The notes under the pieces: generated by a model | The model's database searches: none | The model's input: only the letters and a program-made list of their open reading frames with translations | What the model was told of the DNA's origin: nothing | In this document: one piece after another, positions 51,329-59,657 of the stretch | How positions within the stretch are numbered: the stretch's first letter is position 1 | Layout: each line of letters begins with the position of its first letter | NCBI GenBank assembly: GCA_036280655.1 | Contig: DASUQI010000039.1 | Span: forward strand, 1 to 64,000 | Reading direction: 5' to 3' | Source of the DNA: DASSJM01 sp036280655 | Lineage (GTDB): Bacteria > Actinomycetota > UBA4738 > HRBIN12 | DNA length: 64,000 nt | Position numbers and translations under genes: made by a program

Positions 51329-52112
51329 ATGGGATCGCCCAGCAGCCCGACGATGCGCTACCGCCGCGACAAGCGGCGGTTCCAGGTCCACGTCGGCGTG
51401 TTCGTGATCGTGAACGCGTTCTTCATCGTGCAGTGGCTCCTGGTCCGCGACCGGCCGATCGAGAGCGTCGACCCGACCGACCTCGCATCGTTCTGGCCGG
51501 TCTGGCTGATGCTGCTCTGGGGCGTGATCCTCGGGATCCACGGCCTCTACGTCTGGTCGCGCAAGCCCATCGTCGAGGTCGACCCCGCGCCCGTGAGCTG
51601 GCGCACGGGCCGGGCCGTTCGCACCGTGGTGTTCACCGACATCGTCGGGTCCACCGAACGGGCGCAGGAGCTGGGCGACAAGCGCTGGCAACAGCTGCTC
51701 TCGCGGCACGACCGCCTCGCCGACGAGCTCGCCCAAGCGCCACCGGGGCCGCGTGATGAAGCACATGGGCGACGGGCAGCTCGCGGTCTTCGAATCCCCG
51801 AACGAGGCGATCCGGTTCGCGGGGGCGTTGCGCGAGGAACTCCGGGGTGTCGGACTCGACGTGCGCGTAGGGATGCACGTCGGCGAGGTCGACCTGCAGC
51901 GCCGAGACGTGGCCGGGGTCGGCGTCCACATCGCCTCCCGCGTGATGAGCGAGGCGGAGCCGTCCCAGATCCTCGTCTCGAGGACCGTCCGCGACCTCGT
52001 CGGCGGCTCGGACATCGCGCTCACCGACGCCGGGACCCGCCGGCTGAAGGGGATCGAGGGCGAGTGGGAGCTCTTCGCCGTCGCCGACCGAGGCGGAGGC
52101 GGCGAGCCCTAG
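51329..52112 (+). pseudogene. 2TM-domain class III cyclase, interrupted by a frameshift
   Basis: The first frame encodes a 2TM domain (YRRDKRRFQVHVGVFVIVNA, then a second helix WPVWLMLLWGVILGIHGLYV) and the start of a cyclase domain with metal Asp in VVFTDIVGSTERAQEL. At 51734-51737 (CAAG) the reading frame must shift by one base to continue as RHRGRVMKHMGDGQLAVF, followed by VHIASRVMSEAEPSQILVS to the TAG at 52112. Both halves are well conserved, so the gene is either recently inactivated or carries a sequencing error. A 7-codon frame (51303-51326) with its own -10-like TATGCT at 51290 precedes the start. Confidence 0.75.
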
Positions 52113-52369
52113 GGAACGGCCTCGGCGGGCGCGCCGGATCTCGCGCGCGAGGTTGACAGGAGCCGTTCGACCGACGCGAGGCTGCGGCGTTGCGCGGCGA
52201 GCCGTTCCTCGAGGCGCTCCAGGTGGAGCTCGAGGTAACGACGGGCGAGCTCAGGGTCGGCCGTCGTCACGATCGTCCGGATCTCGTCCGGCGGCATCCC
52301 GGCCTCGCGCAGCAGCGCCGCGGCGCGCATCATCGACCACACCTCGCGCGTGCCGGACGCATGCGTCAC
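52109..52369 (-). CDS. MerR-type effector/coiled-coil domain without DNA-binding head
   Basis: 86 residues: LLREAGMPPDEIRTIVTTAD, then ARRYLELHLERLEERLAAQR and SLASVERLL match the part of MerR regulators after the winged helix (helix 3-4 and dimerisation coiled coil). The HTH head is missing. It starts 44 nt after the ECF41 sigma gene on the same strand, so it may modulate that sigma factor or be a decayed regulator. Stop codon interlocked with the convergent cyclase gene (CTAG). Confidence 0.5.
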   Translation of the reverse strand: MTHASGTREVWSMMRAAALLREAGMPPDEIRTIVTTADPELARRYLELHLERLEERLAAQRRSLASVERLLSTSRARSGAPAEAVP

Positions 52370-52413
52370 CTCGTCACCCCCACGACTGCTTCGACCTCCG
52401 CACGGAACGGAAC

Positions 52414-53337
52414 TCATCGGTCCGAACCGCCCGAGCCCTTGGCCAGGTGGCGGAGCTTCTCCGGGTTCGTGATCGCCCGGACCGTCTGGATCAGGCCGTC
52501 GGCGATGTCCAGCGTGACGACCGCCAGGCTCGTCCCCTCGGCGTCGAGGACCACCGCGCCCGGCTGGCCGTTGACGGACGTGAGCCGATACCCGACCGCG
52601 CCGAGCTCGCGCCCGCGGCGGGACGTGGCGGCGAACACGCGCGCGACCCGGTCCCGGCCGTGGATGGGCTTCGGGAACGCGGGACCGGCGCCCCCGCCGT
52701 CCGCGTACACCACGGCGTCGGCGGCGAGCAGCTCGACGAGCGCCGATGCGTCCTCGTTCGCGATCGCCTCGAAGAACCGCCCGGCGAGCTCCTCGCGCCG
52801 AGCGCGCGACGCCTCGAACCGCGGCTTCTTCGCCTCCACCTGCCGGCGGGCTCGAACGGCGATCTGTCGGCAGTTGTCCTCGCTCTTGCCGACGACGCCC
52901 GCGATCTCTTCGTACCCGTAGTCGAAGACCTCGCGGAGCAGGAAGACCGCGCGCTCGACCGGCGAGAGGCTCTCGAGCAGCACGAGGAACGCCATCGAGA
53001 GCGAGTCGGCGGTCTCGGCGTGCGGCGCGACGTCGGGTTCGTCCTCGGTGAGGACCGGCTCGGGAAGCCACGTGCCGAAGTACCGCTCTCGCCGAACGCG
53101 GGCCGACCGCAGCTGGTCGATGCTCAGCCTCGTCGTGATCGTCGAGAGGTACGCCTTCGGGGACTCGATCGCGGTCCCCTTGCCGGCCTCCCGGTGGAAG
53201 CGGAGGAACGCCTCCTGCACGACGTCCTCCGCCTCGCTCGCGCTCCCGAGCATCCGGTACGCGATCGAGAACAGGAGCGGTCGGTACTCCTCGTACACGT
53301 CGGCCACGCGCGCCTCCGGTCCGATCCCGGCCTCCAT
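52414..53337 (-). CDS. ECF41-type sigma factor with SnoaL-like regulatory domain
   Basis: 307 residues. Region 2: YRPLLFSIAYRMLGSASEAE, DVVQEAFLRFHR. Region 4: LSPVERAVFLLREVFDYGYEEIAGVVGKSEDNCRQIAVRARRQV. The C-terminal SnoaL-like domain has the two ECF41 hallmarks, DGGG (in VVYADGGGAGPAF) and NPxKL (ITNPEKLRHL), which control sigma activity in cis. The start lies 4 nt after the small membrane protein gene upstream, so the two are one operon. Confidence 0.9.
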   Translation of the reverse strand: MEAGIGPEARVADVYEEYRPLLFSIAYRMLGSASEAEDVVQEAFLRFHREAGKGTAIESPKAYLSTITTRLSIDQLRSARVRRERYFGTWLPEPVLTEDEPDVAPHAETADSLSMAFLVLLESLSPVERAVFLLREVFDYGYEEIAGVVGKSEDNCRQIAVRARRQVEAKKPRFEASRARREELAGRFFEAIANEDASALVELLAADAVVYADGGGAGPAFPKPIHGRDRVARVFAATSRRGRELGAVGYRLTSVNGQPGAVVLDAEGTSLAVVTLDIADGLIQTVRAITNPEKLRHLAKGSGGSDR

Positions 53338-53341
53338 CGTC

Positions 53342-53605
53342 TCAGGACTCCTGCGCCTGCATGATGGCCACCCCCACGATGAACAGCGGCAGGCCGATGA
53401 AGACGAAGAACACCGTCAGCATCAGGCTGAAGCCCAGCATCGCGATCCCGAAGCCCACGAAGGCGAGCGCGAGCCTTCGGAGGAAGCGCCGGATCTCGGC
53501 CGCCGACACCTCGACGGTCTCCGGTGCCTGGGGCGCCGGCTCCTGCCGCTGGGGAAGGACGATCGGGGGCGGCGTCTCGAGCCTGACCCGTTCCCTGGTG
53601 ATCAT
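53342..53605 (-). CDS. small membrane protein upstream of ECF41 sigma
   Basis: 87 residues: a Pro-rich hydrophilic N-terminus (about 1-40) and one or two closely spaced helices (LALAFVGFGIAMLGFSLMLT, then VFFVFIGLPLFIVGVAIM). GAAGGAGG precedes the ATG at 53605. Its stop is 4 nt from the sigma factor start, suggesting coupled expression. Confidence 0.7.
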   Translation of the reverse strand: MITRERVRLETPPPIVLPQRQEPAPQAPETVEVSAAEIRRFLRRLALAFVGFGIAMLGFSLMLTVFFVFIGLPLFIVGVAIMQAQES

Positions 53606-53774
53606 GGTCGAACCTCCTTCGATCCCGTGTCTGACCATGAGACGAGGCAGGGGCCGGTCTGTGACACCCACAGCTCACGGATCCTTCTCGACAGGACCCT
53701 GACCGACACTCGGCAGGGTATCCGGCAGGGGTCCGCACGCGGCGTGCCGACGAACGGACACACTGGCGGGTTCC

Positions 53775-54551
53775 TCACGCGACGACGGTTGCCGGGAGCC
53801 GGGCCTCGATCGCGCGGTCCCGGCCATCACCATCCCGATGAACCCGGATCCCCACGAGCCCGGCGCGGCAGAGCGCCGCCCCGACCTCCTCCGACTGGTC
53901 GCCGCCGAGCTCGAGCAGCACGACGCCGTCCGGCGCGAGCAGCCGCCCGCCCGCCTCGGCCGCCCGGAGGAGCACGGCCGTCCCGCCCGGCCCGCCGTCG
54001 AGCGCGTGCCGGGGCTCGTTCGCGAGCACGTCCCTCGGCAGCAGGTGGAGCTCCTCGGTCGGCACGTAGGGGACGACGGCCGTCACGACGTCGACGTTCC
54101 CCCGGAGCGAGCGCGGCACCGGTCCGTCGAGATCGCCTTCGAACGCCTGCACGCCGTTGCGGCGGGCGCAGGCGACCGCCGCCGGGTCGACGTCGGTGGC
54201 GACGACCCGGGCCTGCGGATGCGCGACCCGCAGGACCGCGGCCACCACCCCACTCCCGGTGCAGAGGTCGACGGCTGCCCCCGCATCCGGCAGGAGTTCG
54301 GCGGCCCGGCGCGCCAGCGCCTCCGTGTGCGGCCTCGGAACGAACACGCCGGGATCGACGATCACCCGGATCCCGCAGAACCACGCCCGGCCGGTGATCC
54401 AGGCGAGCGGCTCCCCTCGCACACGCCGGGCCACGAGCTCGTCGACCGGGCCGAGCCCCTCGCTCGAGGCCTCGATCAGCGCGTCCGCCTCCGCCCCCGG
54501 GGCGACGCATCCAGCTCGCGCGAGGTCGGCGACCACGTTGATCCGCCGCAT
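53775..54551 (-). CDS. PrmC-related putative protein N5-glutamine methyltransferase
   Basis: 258 residues. N-terminal helical domain, the bridging motif FCGIRVIVDPGVFVPRPHTE, SAM motif AVDLCTGSGVVAAVL and VVATDVDPAAVACAR. The glutamine-binding NPPY motif is changed to VVPY (in VVPYVPTEELHLLP), as in the TIGR03704-like side branch of PrmC whose substrate is unknown. The ATG at 54551 gives a normal start. Confidence 0.82.
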   Translation of the reverse strand: MRRINVVADLARAGCVAPGAEADALIEASSEGLGPVDELVARRVRGEPLAWITGRAWFCGIRVIVDPGVFVPRPHTEALARRAAELLPDAGAAVDLCTGSGVVAAVLRVAHPQARVVATDVDPAAVACARRNGVQAFEGDLDGPVPRSLRGNVDVVTAVVPYVPTEELHLLPRDVLANEPRHALDGGPGGTAVLLRAAEAGGRLLAPDGVVLLELGGDQSEEVGAALCRAGLVGIRVHRDGDGRDRAIEARLPATVVA

Positions 54552-54741
54552 CGCTAGGGCCCGGGCAGGGGCCCGCGGCTTTCCATGTCTTCGAACTCCG
54601 ACGTTCGCACTCGCGAGTCTAGGACCCTCGGCCCCGTGGGCCCCTGCGCATCCCTCACTGGACCGTTCTCCGCCTCGACAGGACACGCACGAGCGACGAC
54701 CGCGTCGTCGACGTGACGCTCACGGGGTTCCTCGTCGAGGA

Positions 54742-55932
54742 CTACGACCCGCCGACCGGGACGAACGCGCCGTCCTGCACCACGAAGACCGTCACGGGCG
54801 TGAGCCCCTCGGCGACGCGGTCGCCCTTCTCGTCGAAACTGACGGGGCCCGACGCACCGTCGAACGAGCCGGCGTAGATCGCGTCGTTCAGCGCCTCGAG
54901 ATCGACCTCGATGCCGCCGTCGGTCTCCTCGACGACCCCGCCGGCCTGGAGCCCGAGGATGATCGCGGTCGCCGCGTCGAACGACTCGGCGGCGAACGGC
55001 GTCCCGGTGGCATCAGCCCCGAATTCCTCCTCGTATCTCGTGCTGAAGTCGTCCCACTCCGGCCCCTCGAGCGGCACCGACGGCAACGTGATGTACAGCT
55101 CCTGCTCGGCGAGCTCGCCGAGGCCGTCGATCGTCTCCTGGTCGTACATGCTGTCGCTGCCGATGACGGGACCGGCGTACCCCGCGTCGCGGAGCGTCTG
55201 GATGAACGGGATCCCGGTCGGGTAGAAGCCCGAGAAGTACACGACGTCCGGGTTCGTCTCCACGATCTGCGACGCGATCTCCGTGAACGCGGCCTCGTCC
55301 TCGAAGCCCACGTCGTCGATCAGCTCGCCCGTGAACGAGTCTCGGAACACGACGCCCGCGCCACCGTACCGGAACCCCTCGTGGACGATGAACGCGCTGC
55401 CCGCCCCCAGGCTCTCCTCCGCGAATGCCGCCTGCTGCGCCCCCTGGATGGAGTCGTTGAACGCCGTGCGCAGGAACGTCCGGTACGGGTCGCGATCCTC
55501 CGGATCGGTCGTGGCAACGTTCGTCGAGAGCTGAGAGATGTGCGTGATCCCGGCGTCCTCGTACACCGGCTGTCCGCCAAGGACGGCGTCGGAGCACGAT
55601 CCGCCCACGACCCCAACCAGGCCGTCCTGTCCGATCAGCTCCTCGGCAGCCTCGGCGCCGCCCTCCTGGGTGCAGCCGTCGTTCGCGCCGACGAACTCGA
55701 TGTCGTGCCCGGCGATCGTGACCCCTTCGCCTGCAAGGGTGGCGGCATCCATCAGGGCCTGACCGGTCGACGACAGGTCGCCCTCGAGCATCGTGCTCAC
55801 GCCGATCACGATCGGTGCATCGGCCTCGATCTCCACGGTCTCGAACCCGGGCTCGACCTCGTCTCCCCCGCAGGCTGCGAGCGAGACCGCGAGGACGATC
55901 GCGAGGGCGAGGGACGAACGGCGGACGGGCAA
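54742..55932 (-). CDS. orphan substrate-binding lipoprotein, branched-chain amino acid type
   Basis: 396 residues: signal peptide with lipobox LAACGGDE, then a type I periplasmic binding fold (IVIGVSTMLEGDLSSTGQAL, GLVGVVGGSCSDAVLGGQPV, VVYFSGFYPTGIPFIQTLRD). No permease or ATPase genes are nearby, so it works with a distant Liv-type transporter or as a receptor. TTG start with AAGGAG upstream. The 54552-54741 gap before its end holds nothing clear. Confidence 0.85.
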   Translation of the reverse strand: MPVRRSSLALAIVLAVSLAACGGDEVEPGFETVEIEADAPIVIGVSTMLEGDLSSTGQALMDAATLAGEGVTIAGHDIEFVGANDGCTQEGGAEAAEELIGQDGLVGVVGGSCSDAVLGGQPVYEDAGITHISQLSTNVATTDPEDRDPYRTFLRTAFNDSIQGAQQAAFAEESLGAGSAFIVHEGFRYGGAGVVFRDSFTGELIDDVGFEDEAAFTEIASQIVETNPDVVYFSGFYPTGIPFIQTLRDAGYAGPVIGSDSMYDQETIDGLGELAEQELYITLPSVPLEGPEWDDFSTRYEEEFGADATGTPFAAESFDAATAIILGLQAGGVVEETDGGIEVDLEALNDAIYAGSFDGASGPVSFDEKGDRVAEGLTPVTVFVVQDGAFVPVGGS

Positions 55933-56064
55933 GGCGGGCTCCTTGGTCGCGGGACGGGTGGCATCGTTGCCGGAATCGCATCGTGACGCAACCCACGTCC
56001 GGCATCAGGGTTCCAGAACCCCGGCAGGGGGAACAGACGAGGCAACGAAACGAGGAGGTCGACG

Positions 56065-56235
56065 ATGACACGACGTGTGATGGCTTCGCTCGTGGGGCTC
56101 TCGCTCCTGGTGGCGGCCTGCGAGGACGAGGGGAACCCGGGCGACGACGCCCTGCTGTCCGGAGGCTCGCTGGTCGTGATCCTGCTCGTGGTGGCGGTGA
56201 TCGCCGCGGTCGTGCTGATCGCGCGACGCCGGTAG
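56065..56235 (+). CDS. small lipoprotein with C-terminal membrane helix
   Basis: 56 residues: MTRRVMASLVGLSLLVAACE gives a signal peptide with lipobox, followed by a short acidic loop (DEGNPGDDALLSGG) and a second helix (LVVILLVVAVIAAVVLI) ending ARRR. CGAGGAGG precedes the ATG. It ends 4 nt before the LLM gene start, so the two are probably one operon. Function unknown. Confidence 0.6.
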   Translation: MTRRVMASLVGLSLLVAACEDEGNPGDDALLSGGSLVVILLVVAVIAAVVLIARRR

Positions 56236-56239
56236 CGAG

Positions 56240-57220
56240 ATGCTCCGCGTCGGGTTCACCCTGTCGTCGGAAGAGCAGCGGCCCGACGAGCTCGTCCGGC
56301 TCGCCGCCACGGCGGAGGACGCGGGCTTCGACTTCGCCACGATCTCCGATCATTTCCATCCATGGACGTCCGTGCAGGGCAACAGCCCGTTCGTGTGGTC
56401 CGTGCTCGGCGGGATCGCGACCGCGACCAACCACCTCCGGGTGGGAACCGCCGTGACCTGTCCGCTGATCAGGATCCATCCGGTCATCGTGGCGCAGGCC
56501 GCGGCGACGGTGACGGCGATGATGCCGGGGCGCTTCTTCCTCGGCCTGGGGACCGGCGAGAACCTGAACGAGCACGTGACTGGCGAACGGTGGCCGTCGG
56601 CGAACGAGCGCCGCGAGCTCCTGCGCGAGGCCGTCGGGGTCATCCGCGAGCTGTGGAACGGGGGGCTCGTCGAGCATCGCGGACCCGGGTACGAGGTCGT
56701 GGACGCCGAGCTGTTCACGCTCCCCGATCGACCACCGCCGATCTACGTCGCGGCCGCCGGACCGAAGGCCGCCGAGATGGCCGCGGACATCGGTGACGGC
56801 CTCATCGGGACCGCCCCGGACCAGGAGCTGGTCCGTGCGTTCGAGGACGGTGGCGGCCGTGGCAAGCCGAGGCTCGGCCAGCTCACCGTGTGCTGGGCCG
56901 AGGACGAGCGAACCGCGATCGAGACCGCGATGACGTTCTGGCCGACCGCGGCCCTGCGAGGCGAGCTCACGCAGGAGCTGCCGCTCCCCCGCCACTTCGA
57001 GCAGGCGGCGGAGATGGTGACGCCGGAGCAGCTTTCGGAGGTCGTGGTGTGCGGGCCCGACCCCGAACGCCACCTGGAGATGATCCGTCGCTACGAGGAC
57101 GCCGGCTACGACCACATCGTGATCCATCAGGTCGGACCGGATCAGGAGGGCGGCTTGCGCTTCCTCGCCGAACGCGTCCTCTCGGAGCTCAGGCGCGCCG
57201 ACACGCGCAAGGCGAGCTAG
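56240..57220 (+). CDS. LLM-class F420-type oxidoreductase, TIGR03557/Fgd-like
   Basis: 326 residues: VGFTLSSEEQRPDELVRLAA, then FATISDHFHPW, GTAVTCPLIRIHPVIVAQAAAT and the cofactor segment FFLGLGTGENLNEHVTGERW, all typical of the TIGR03557 group related to F420-dependent glucose-6-phosphate dehydrogenase. The conserved SDHFHPW segment carries residues that contact F420 in Fgd. The natural substrate is unknown. Confidence 0.87.
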   Translation: MLRVGFTLSSEEQRPDELVRLAATAEDAGFDFATISDHFHPWTSVQGNSPFVWSVLGGIATATNHLRVGTAVTCPLIRIHPVIVAQAAATVTAMMPGRFFLGLGTGENLNEHVTGERWPSANERRELLREAVGVIRELWNGGLVEHRGPGYEVVDAELFTLPDRPPPIYVAAAGPKAAEMAADIGDGLIGTAPDQELVRAFEDGGGRGKPRLGQLTVCWAEDERTAIETAMTFWPTAALRGELTQELPLPRHFEQAAEMVTPEQLSEVVVCGPDPERHLEMIRRYEDAGYDHIVIHQVGPDQEGGLRFLAERVLSELRRADTRKAS

Positions 57221-57319
57221 CGGCCAAAGAGACGGCCTCCCGTTTCTCATCCGCTCAACCGGTTAGCGGGCTCCACTTCGGGAAAACATCACATCAGACG
57301 ACGGATCCGGGGTGGCTCC

Positions 57320-57718
57320 ATGGCGATGCAGGAAGCTCGGATGCTCTTCCGACCCAACGCAACGGCCCCCGCGATGGGTCGTCGGATCCTCGACGGACTC
57401 GTCGACGAGCTCCCGCTCAGCACGCTCGACGATGCCCGCCTCCTGCTGACCGAGCTCATCACCAACGCCATCCAGCACGGTCACCTCGAGCACGGCGACC
57501 GGATCTCGGTCACGGTCCGCCGCGAGGCAGCAGCGCTCCTCGTGGAGGTGTCCGATCCCGGCGATGGGATTCCCCCCTTGGACGGCCGACCGCCCGGATC
57601 CAGCAATGGATGGGGGATGACCCTCCTCGACCGCCTCGCGGACTCCTGGGGCGTCGAGCCTGTTCCGGACGGGGGCACGTTCGCGTGGTTCCGCCTTTCG
57701 AGCCCGGTGACGAAGTGA
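57320..57718 (+). CDS. RsbW-like ATP-binding (HATPase_c) regulatory protein
   Basis: 132 residues of the stand-alone GHKL ATPase type: N-box LLLTELITNAIQHGH, G1 box VSDPGDGIP, and G2 region NGWGMTLLDRLADSWGVE. There is no dimerisation/phosphoacceptor domain. Such proteins act as anti-sigma factors or protein kinases in SigB/SigF partner-switching. Several genes to its right have SigB/SigF-like promoters. No anti-anti-sigma gene is in the window. Confidence 0.83.
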   Translation: MAMQEARMLFRPNATAPAMGRRILDGLVDELPLSTLDDARLLLTELITNAIQHGHLEHGDRISVTVRREAAALLVEVSDPGDGIPPLDGRPPGSSNGWGMTLLDRLADSWGVEPVPDGGTFAWFRLSSPVTK

Positions 57719-57785
57719 CCCTTTCGCTTCCGTCGTCTGACGGTCAGACGGGTACCCAGACACATCCCGAGGAAAGGAGCGAGCG

Positions 57786-58013
57786 ATGCCCGACAAGCGG
57801 CCGAGCGTGAAGAACGAGAAGCAATACGAGGCACTGAAGAGGAAGGGGATGTCGAAGGGGCGCGCCGCCCGGATCGCCAACTCGCCCGGCGCCTCGAAGC
57901 GAGGGGGAAAGCGGTCGGGCTCCGGCGCAAGCCCCAAGCAGGGCGGCACCCCCGCACAGAAGAAGGCTGCAGGCCGGAAGGGCGGCAAGGCCGCGGCGCG
58001 CAAGCGCTCGTAG
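57786..58013 (+). CDS. small basic protein, DUF7218-like
   Basis: 75 residues: a helical head with KGMSKGRAARIANS and a Lys/Arg/Gly/Ser-rich tail (about 35-75), resembling small Rho-N/plasmid-stress type proteins. It could bind nucleic acid. AGGAAAGGAG precedes the ATG. GGGTAC at 57750 resembles a stress -10 box without a matching -35. Confidence 0.7.
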   Translation: MPDKRPSVKNEKQYEALKRKGMSKGRAARIANSPGASKRGGKRSGSGASPKQGGTPAQKKAAGRKGGKAAARKRS

Positions 58014-58091
58014 CGTTCCACTCAGCGATCCGGGCACGACACGAGCCGGGCGAGCCGAAGCCTGCCGGGGTCGCCGTCGGGGCTGCGTCCG

Positions 58092-58220
58092 CTAGGAGAT
58101 CGCGAGACCCACGAAGGAGACGGTCACCACCACCGCCATCACCACCAGGACGAGAGCCGCGCTCGCGCGCGCCTCTCGGCCGAGCTCGTCGCTACCAGGT
58201 GTTTCGTTCCAGATCGTCAT
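58092..58220 (-). CDS. small single-span membrane protein
   Basis: 42 residues: hydrophilic head MTIWNETPGSDELGREARAS and one helix ALVLVVMAVVVTVSFVGLAI. AAGGA precedes the ATG at 58220, with a GGGTAA -10-like sequence directly upstream (58235-58230). Too short for family assignment, but start, ribosome site and helix make it credible. Confidence 0.45.
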   Translation of the reverse strand: MTIWNETPGSDELGREARASAALVLVVMAVVVTVSFVGLAIS

Positions 58221-58314
58221 TGGGAGTCCTTACCCGACGCGGGCGAACGCCATGCGCCGCCTCCTCGGACCGGCCTCCGGGGGCCGGCTGCCCGAAAAAA
58301 TCCTCCAGCCGCCC

Positions 58315-58340
58315 GTTTGCAGGCCTGAGGCGGGGGGTAT
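58315..58340 (+). promoter_or_regulatory. SigB/SigF-type stress promoter
   Basis: GTTT at 58315-58318, 16-nt spacer, GGGTAT at 58335-58340, an exact match to the general-stress sigma consensus of actinobacteria. The start codon of the zinc-knuckle protein is 33 nt downstream of the -10 box. Confidence 0.65.
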
Positions 58341-58373
58341 CGCGCGCCCGACGGCACAGCGAGGAGAAACCGG

Positions 58374-58637
58374 ATGGATTCGGCGACGATCGGGTTCGAC
58401 CAGGACCGGCTCCGGTTGCTCGGTTCCCGGCCCGGCATGTCCGGCCGGCGGCAGCCCACCTTCGGGAACGACCGCGTCTGCGGGACCGACGGGTGCGACA
58501 CGGTTCTGTCCCGGTACAACCAGACGGATCTCTGCTGGCAGCACGAGCCCCGGCACGAGTTCATCTCGGCCGTGCGGGGCAGGCGGCCCACCGAGGTCGA
58601 GGTCCTGAACGAGCTCCTCCCCCTCGGCGCGAACTGA
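58374..58637 (+). CDS. small Cys/His (zinc-knuckle-like) protein
   Basis: 87 residues. The centre reads RVCGTDGCDTVLSRYNQTDL, then CWQHEPRHEF, i.e. a C-x4-C-x11-C-x2-H pattern likely to bind zinc. Basic Arg-rich regions flank it. GAGGAG precedes the ATG. It has a stress-type promoter and a strong terminator, so it is a single-gene unit. Confidence 0.7.
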   Translation: MDSATIGFDQDRLRLLGSRPGMSGRRQPTFGNDRVCGTDGCDTVLSRYNQTDLCWQHEPRHEFISAVRGRRPTEVEVLNELLPLGAN

Positions 58638-58657
58638 CGCCGAAGGGAAGCAAAACG

Positions 58658-58684
58658 AAGGCCCGGCTCACAGAGCCGGGCCTT
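58658..58684. terminator. bidirectional rho-independent terminator
   Basis: AAGGCCCGGCTC at 58658-58669 pairs perfectly over 12 bp with 58673-58684 across a 3-nt loop, preceded by AAAAC and followed by TTCG, so it has A/T flanks usable from both sides. It lies between convergent genes. Confidence 0.88.
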
Positions 58685-58703
58685 TTCGCTGTTCCGCTGA
58701 GGG

Positions 58704-59330
58704 TCAGGAGGCGCGGCGCGTCGTCACGGTTTCGCGCTCGTCCTCGTCGTCATCATGGTCATGGTCGTGGTCGTCGTCATGGTCACGAACGTCGACATGA
58801 TCGTGATCCTCATCGACGATGTCGGTCCGCTGGAGATGGGCGTTGGCCGGCATGGTGACGGCCCCACCGATCAGTCCGCCGAGCCCCGAGGCCAGGAAGC
58901 CGCCGAGGATCGTGAAGAACGTCGCCCACAGCGTGTCGTCAACGCCGGTGCCGATCAGGCCGCCCTCGTCGATCGAGGCGACCGGACCGAGATTTAGGAT
59001 GTTGAAGACCGCCGGCAGGCCGACCGCCACGGCCACGATCAGGATCAGACCCCACATCGTGATGCCGTTGAAGAAGCCCGATCCCGGGCCGCGGACGCCC
59101 GAGAGCCATCCGGCGAGCAGGCCCCCGATGAACAGCGCGGCGACCGCAGTACCGCCGATGAACCACTCGAGGTTGTCCCGGACCACGTCCACGCCTGAGT
59201 TGTAGGCGAGCGCGAACCACAACGTCGTCAGCAGGGCGAGCAGCGCGAGCCCGAGCACCACGCCCGCGAACACCGCGCCCCAACGGACGCGCTGCGGGCT
59301 CGGGGAACCGGCCATGGTCAAACCGTCCAT
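58704..59330 (-). CDS. four-helix membrane protein with His/Asp-rich tail
   Basis: 208 residues. Four helices lie at about 17-42, 57-80, 89-112 and 131-157, with glycine-rich packing motifs (FLASGLGGLIGGAV). The C-terminal about 45 residues are almost all His, Asp and Glu (VRDHDDDHDHDHDDDEDE), a likely metal-binding tail. It resembles TIGR04086/YrzE-type membrane proteins. GAAGGGA precedes the ATG at 59330. Confidence 0.72.
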   Translation of the reverse strand: MDGLTMAGSPSPQRVRWGAVFAGVVLGLALLALLTTLWFALAYNSGVDVVRDNLEWFIGGTAVAALFIGGLLAGWLSGVRGPGSGFFNGITMWGLILIVAVAVGLPAVFNILNLGPVASIDEGGLIGTGVDDTLWATFFTILGGFLASGLGGLIGGAVTMPANAHLQRTDIVDEDHDHVDVRDHDDDHDHDHDDDEDERETVTTRRAS

Positions 59331-59522
59331 CGTGCGTTCCCTTCGATCGTGCATGGAGCGACCCTCCTTCAGTTGGGGATCTGCCGTTGCCTTACCCAGG
59401 GAGACCGGACCTCATGCACCCGAAACCAGCGGCCGGCACGCGACGATCGGAGGCCTCCGGGTGTGCGGAGGACCTGGGACGGGTACGCATCGACGGACCG
59501 AACAGAACGAGAGGAGAAAGAC

Positions 59523-59648
59523 ATGGAACCGTGGGTGTGGGTCATCATCGCGGTCGCGGCCGTACTGCTGCTGCTCTTGCTCTTCCGCCGAGGTGGGGAA
59601 CGACGCACCGTCGTTCGTCGTCCGGCTCGCCGACGGCGTTGGATCTAA
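59523..59648 (+). CDS. small single-span membrane protein
   Basis: 41 residues: MEPWVWVIIAVAAVLLLLLL, then a basic tail (FRRGGERRTVVRRPARRRRW). GAGAGGAG precedes the ATG. A GTGT-N16-GGGTAC element at 59461-59486 resembles a stress-sigma promoter. Followed after 9 nt by the DUF6766-like gene. Confidence 0.6.
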   Translation: MEPWVWVIIAVAAVLLLLLLFRRGGERRTVVRRPARRRRWI

Positions 59649-59657
59649 CCTCGCTCG

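Noticed and set aside
54680..54760. Plus-strand coding-like segment before the orphan binding protein
   Set aside because: No start, family match or ribosome site, and it overlaps the end of the minus-strand binding protein.
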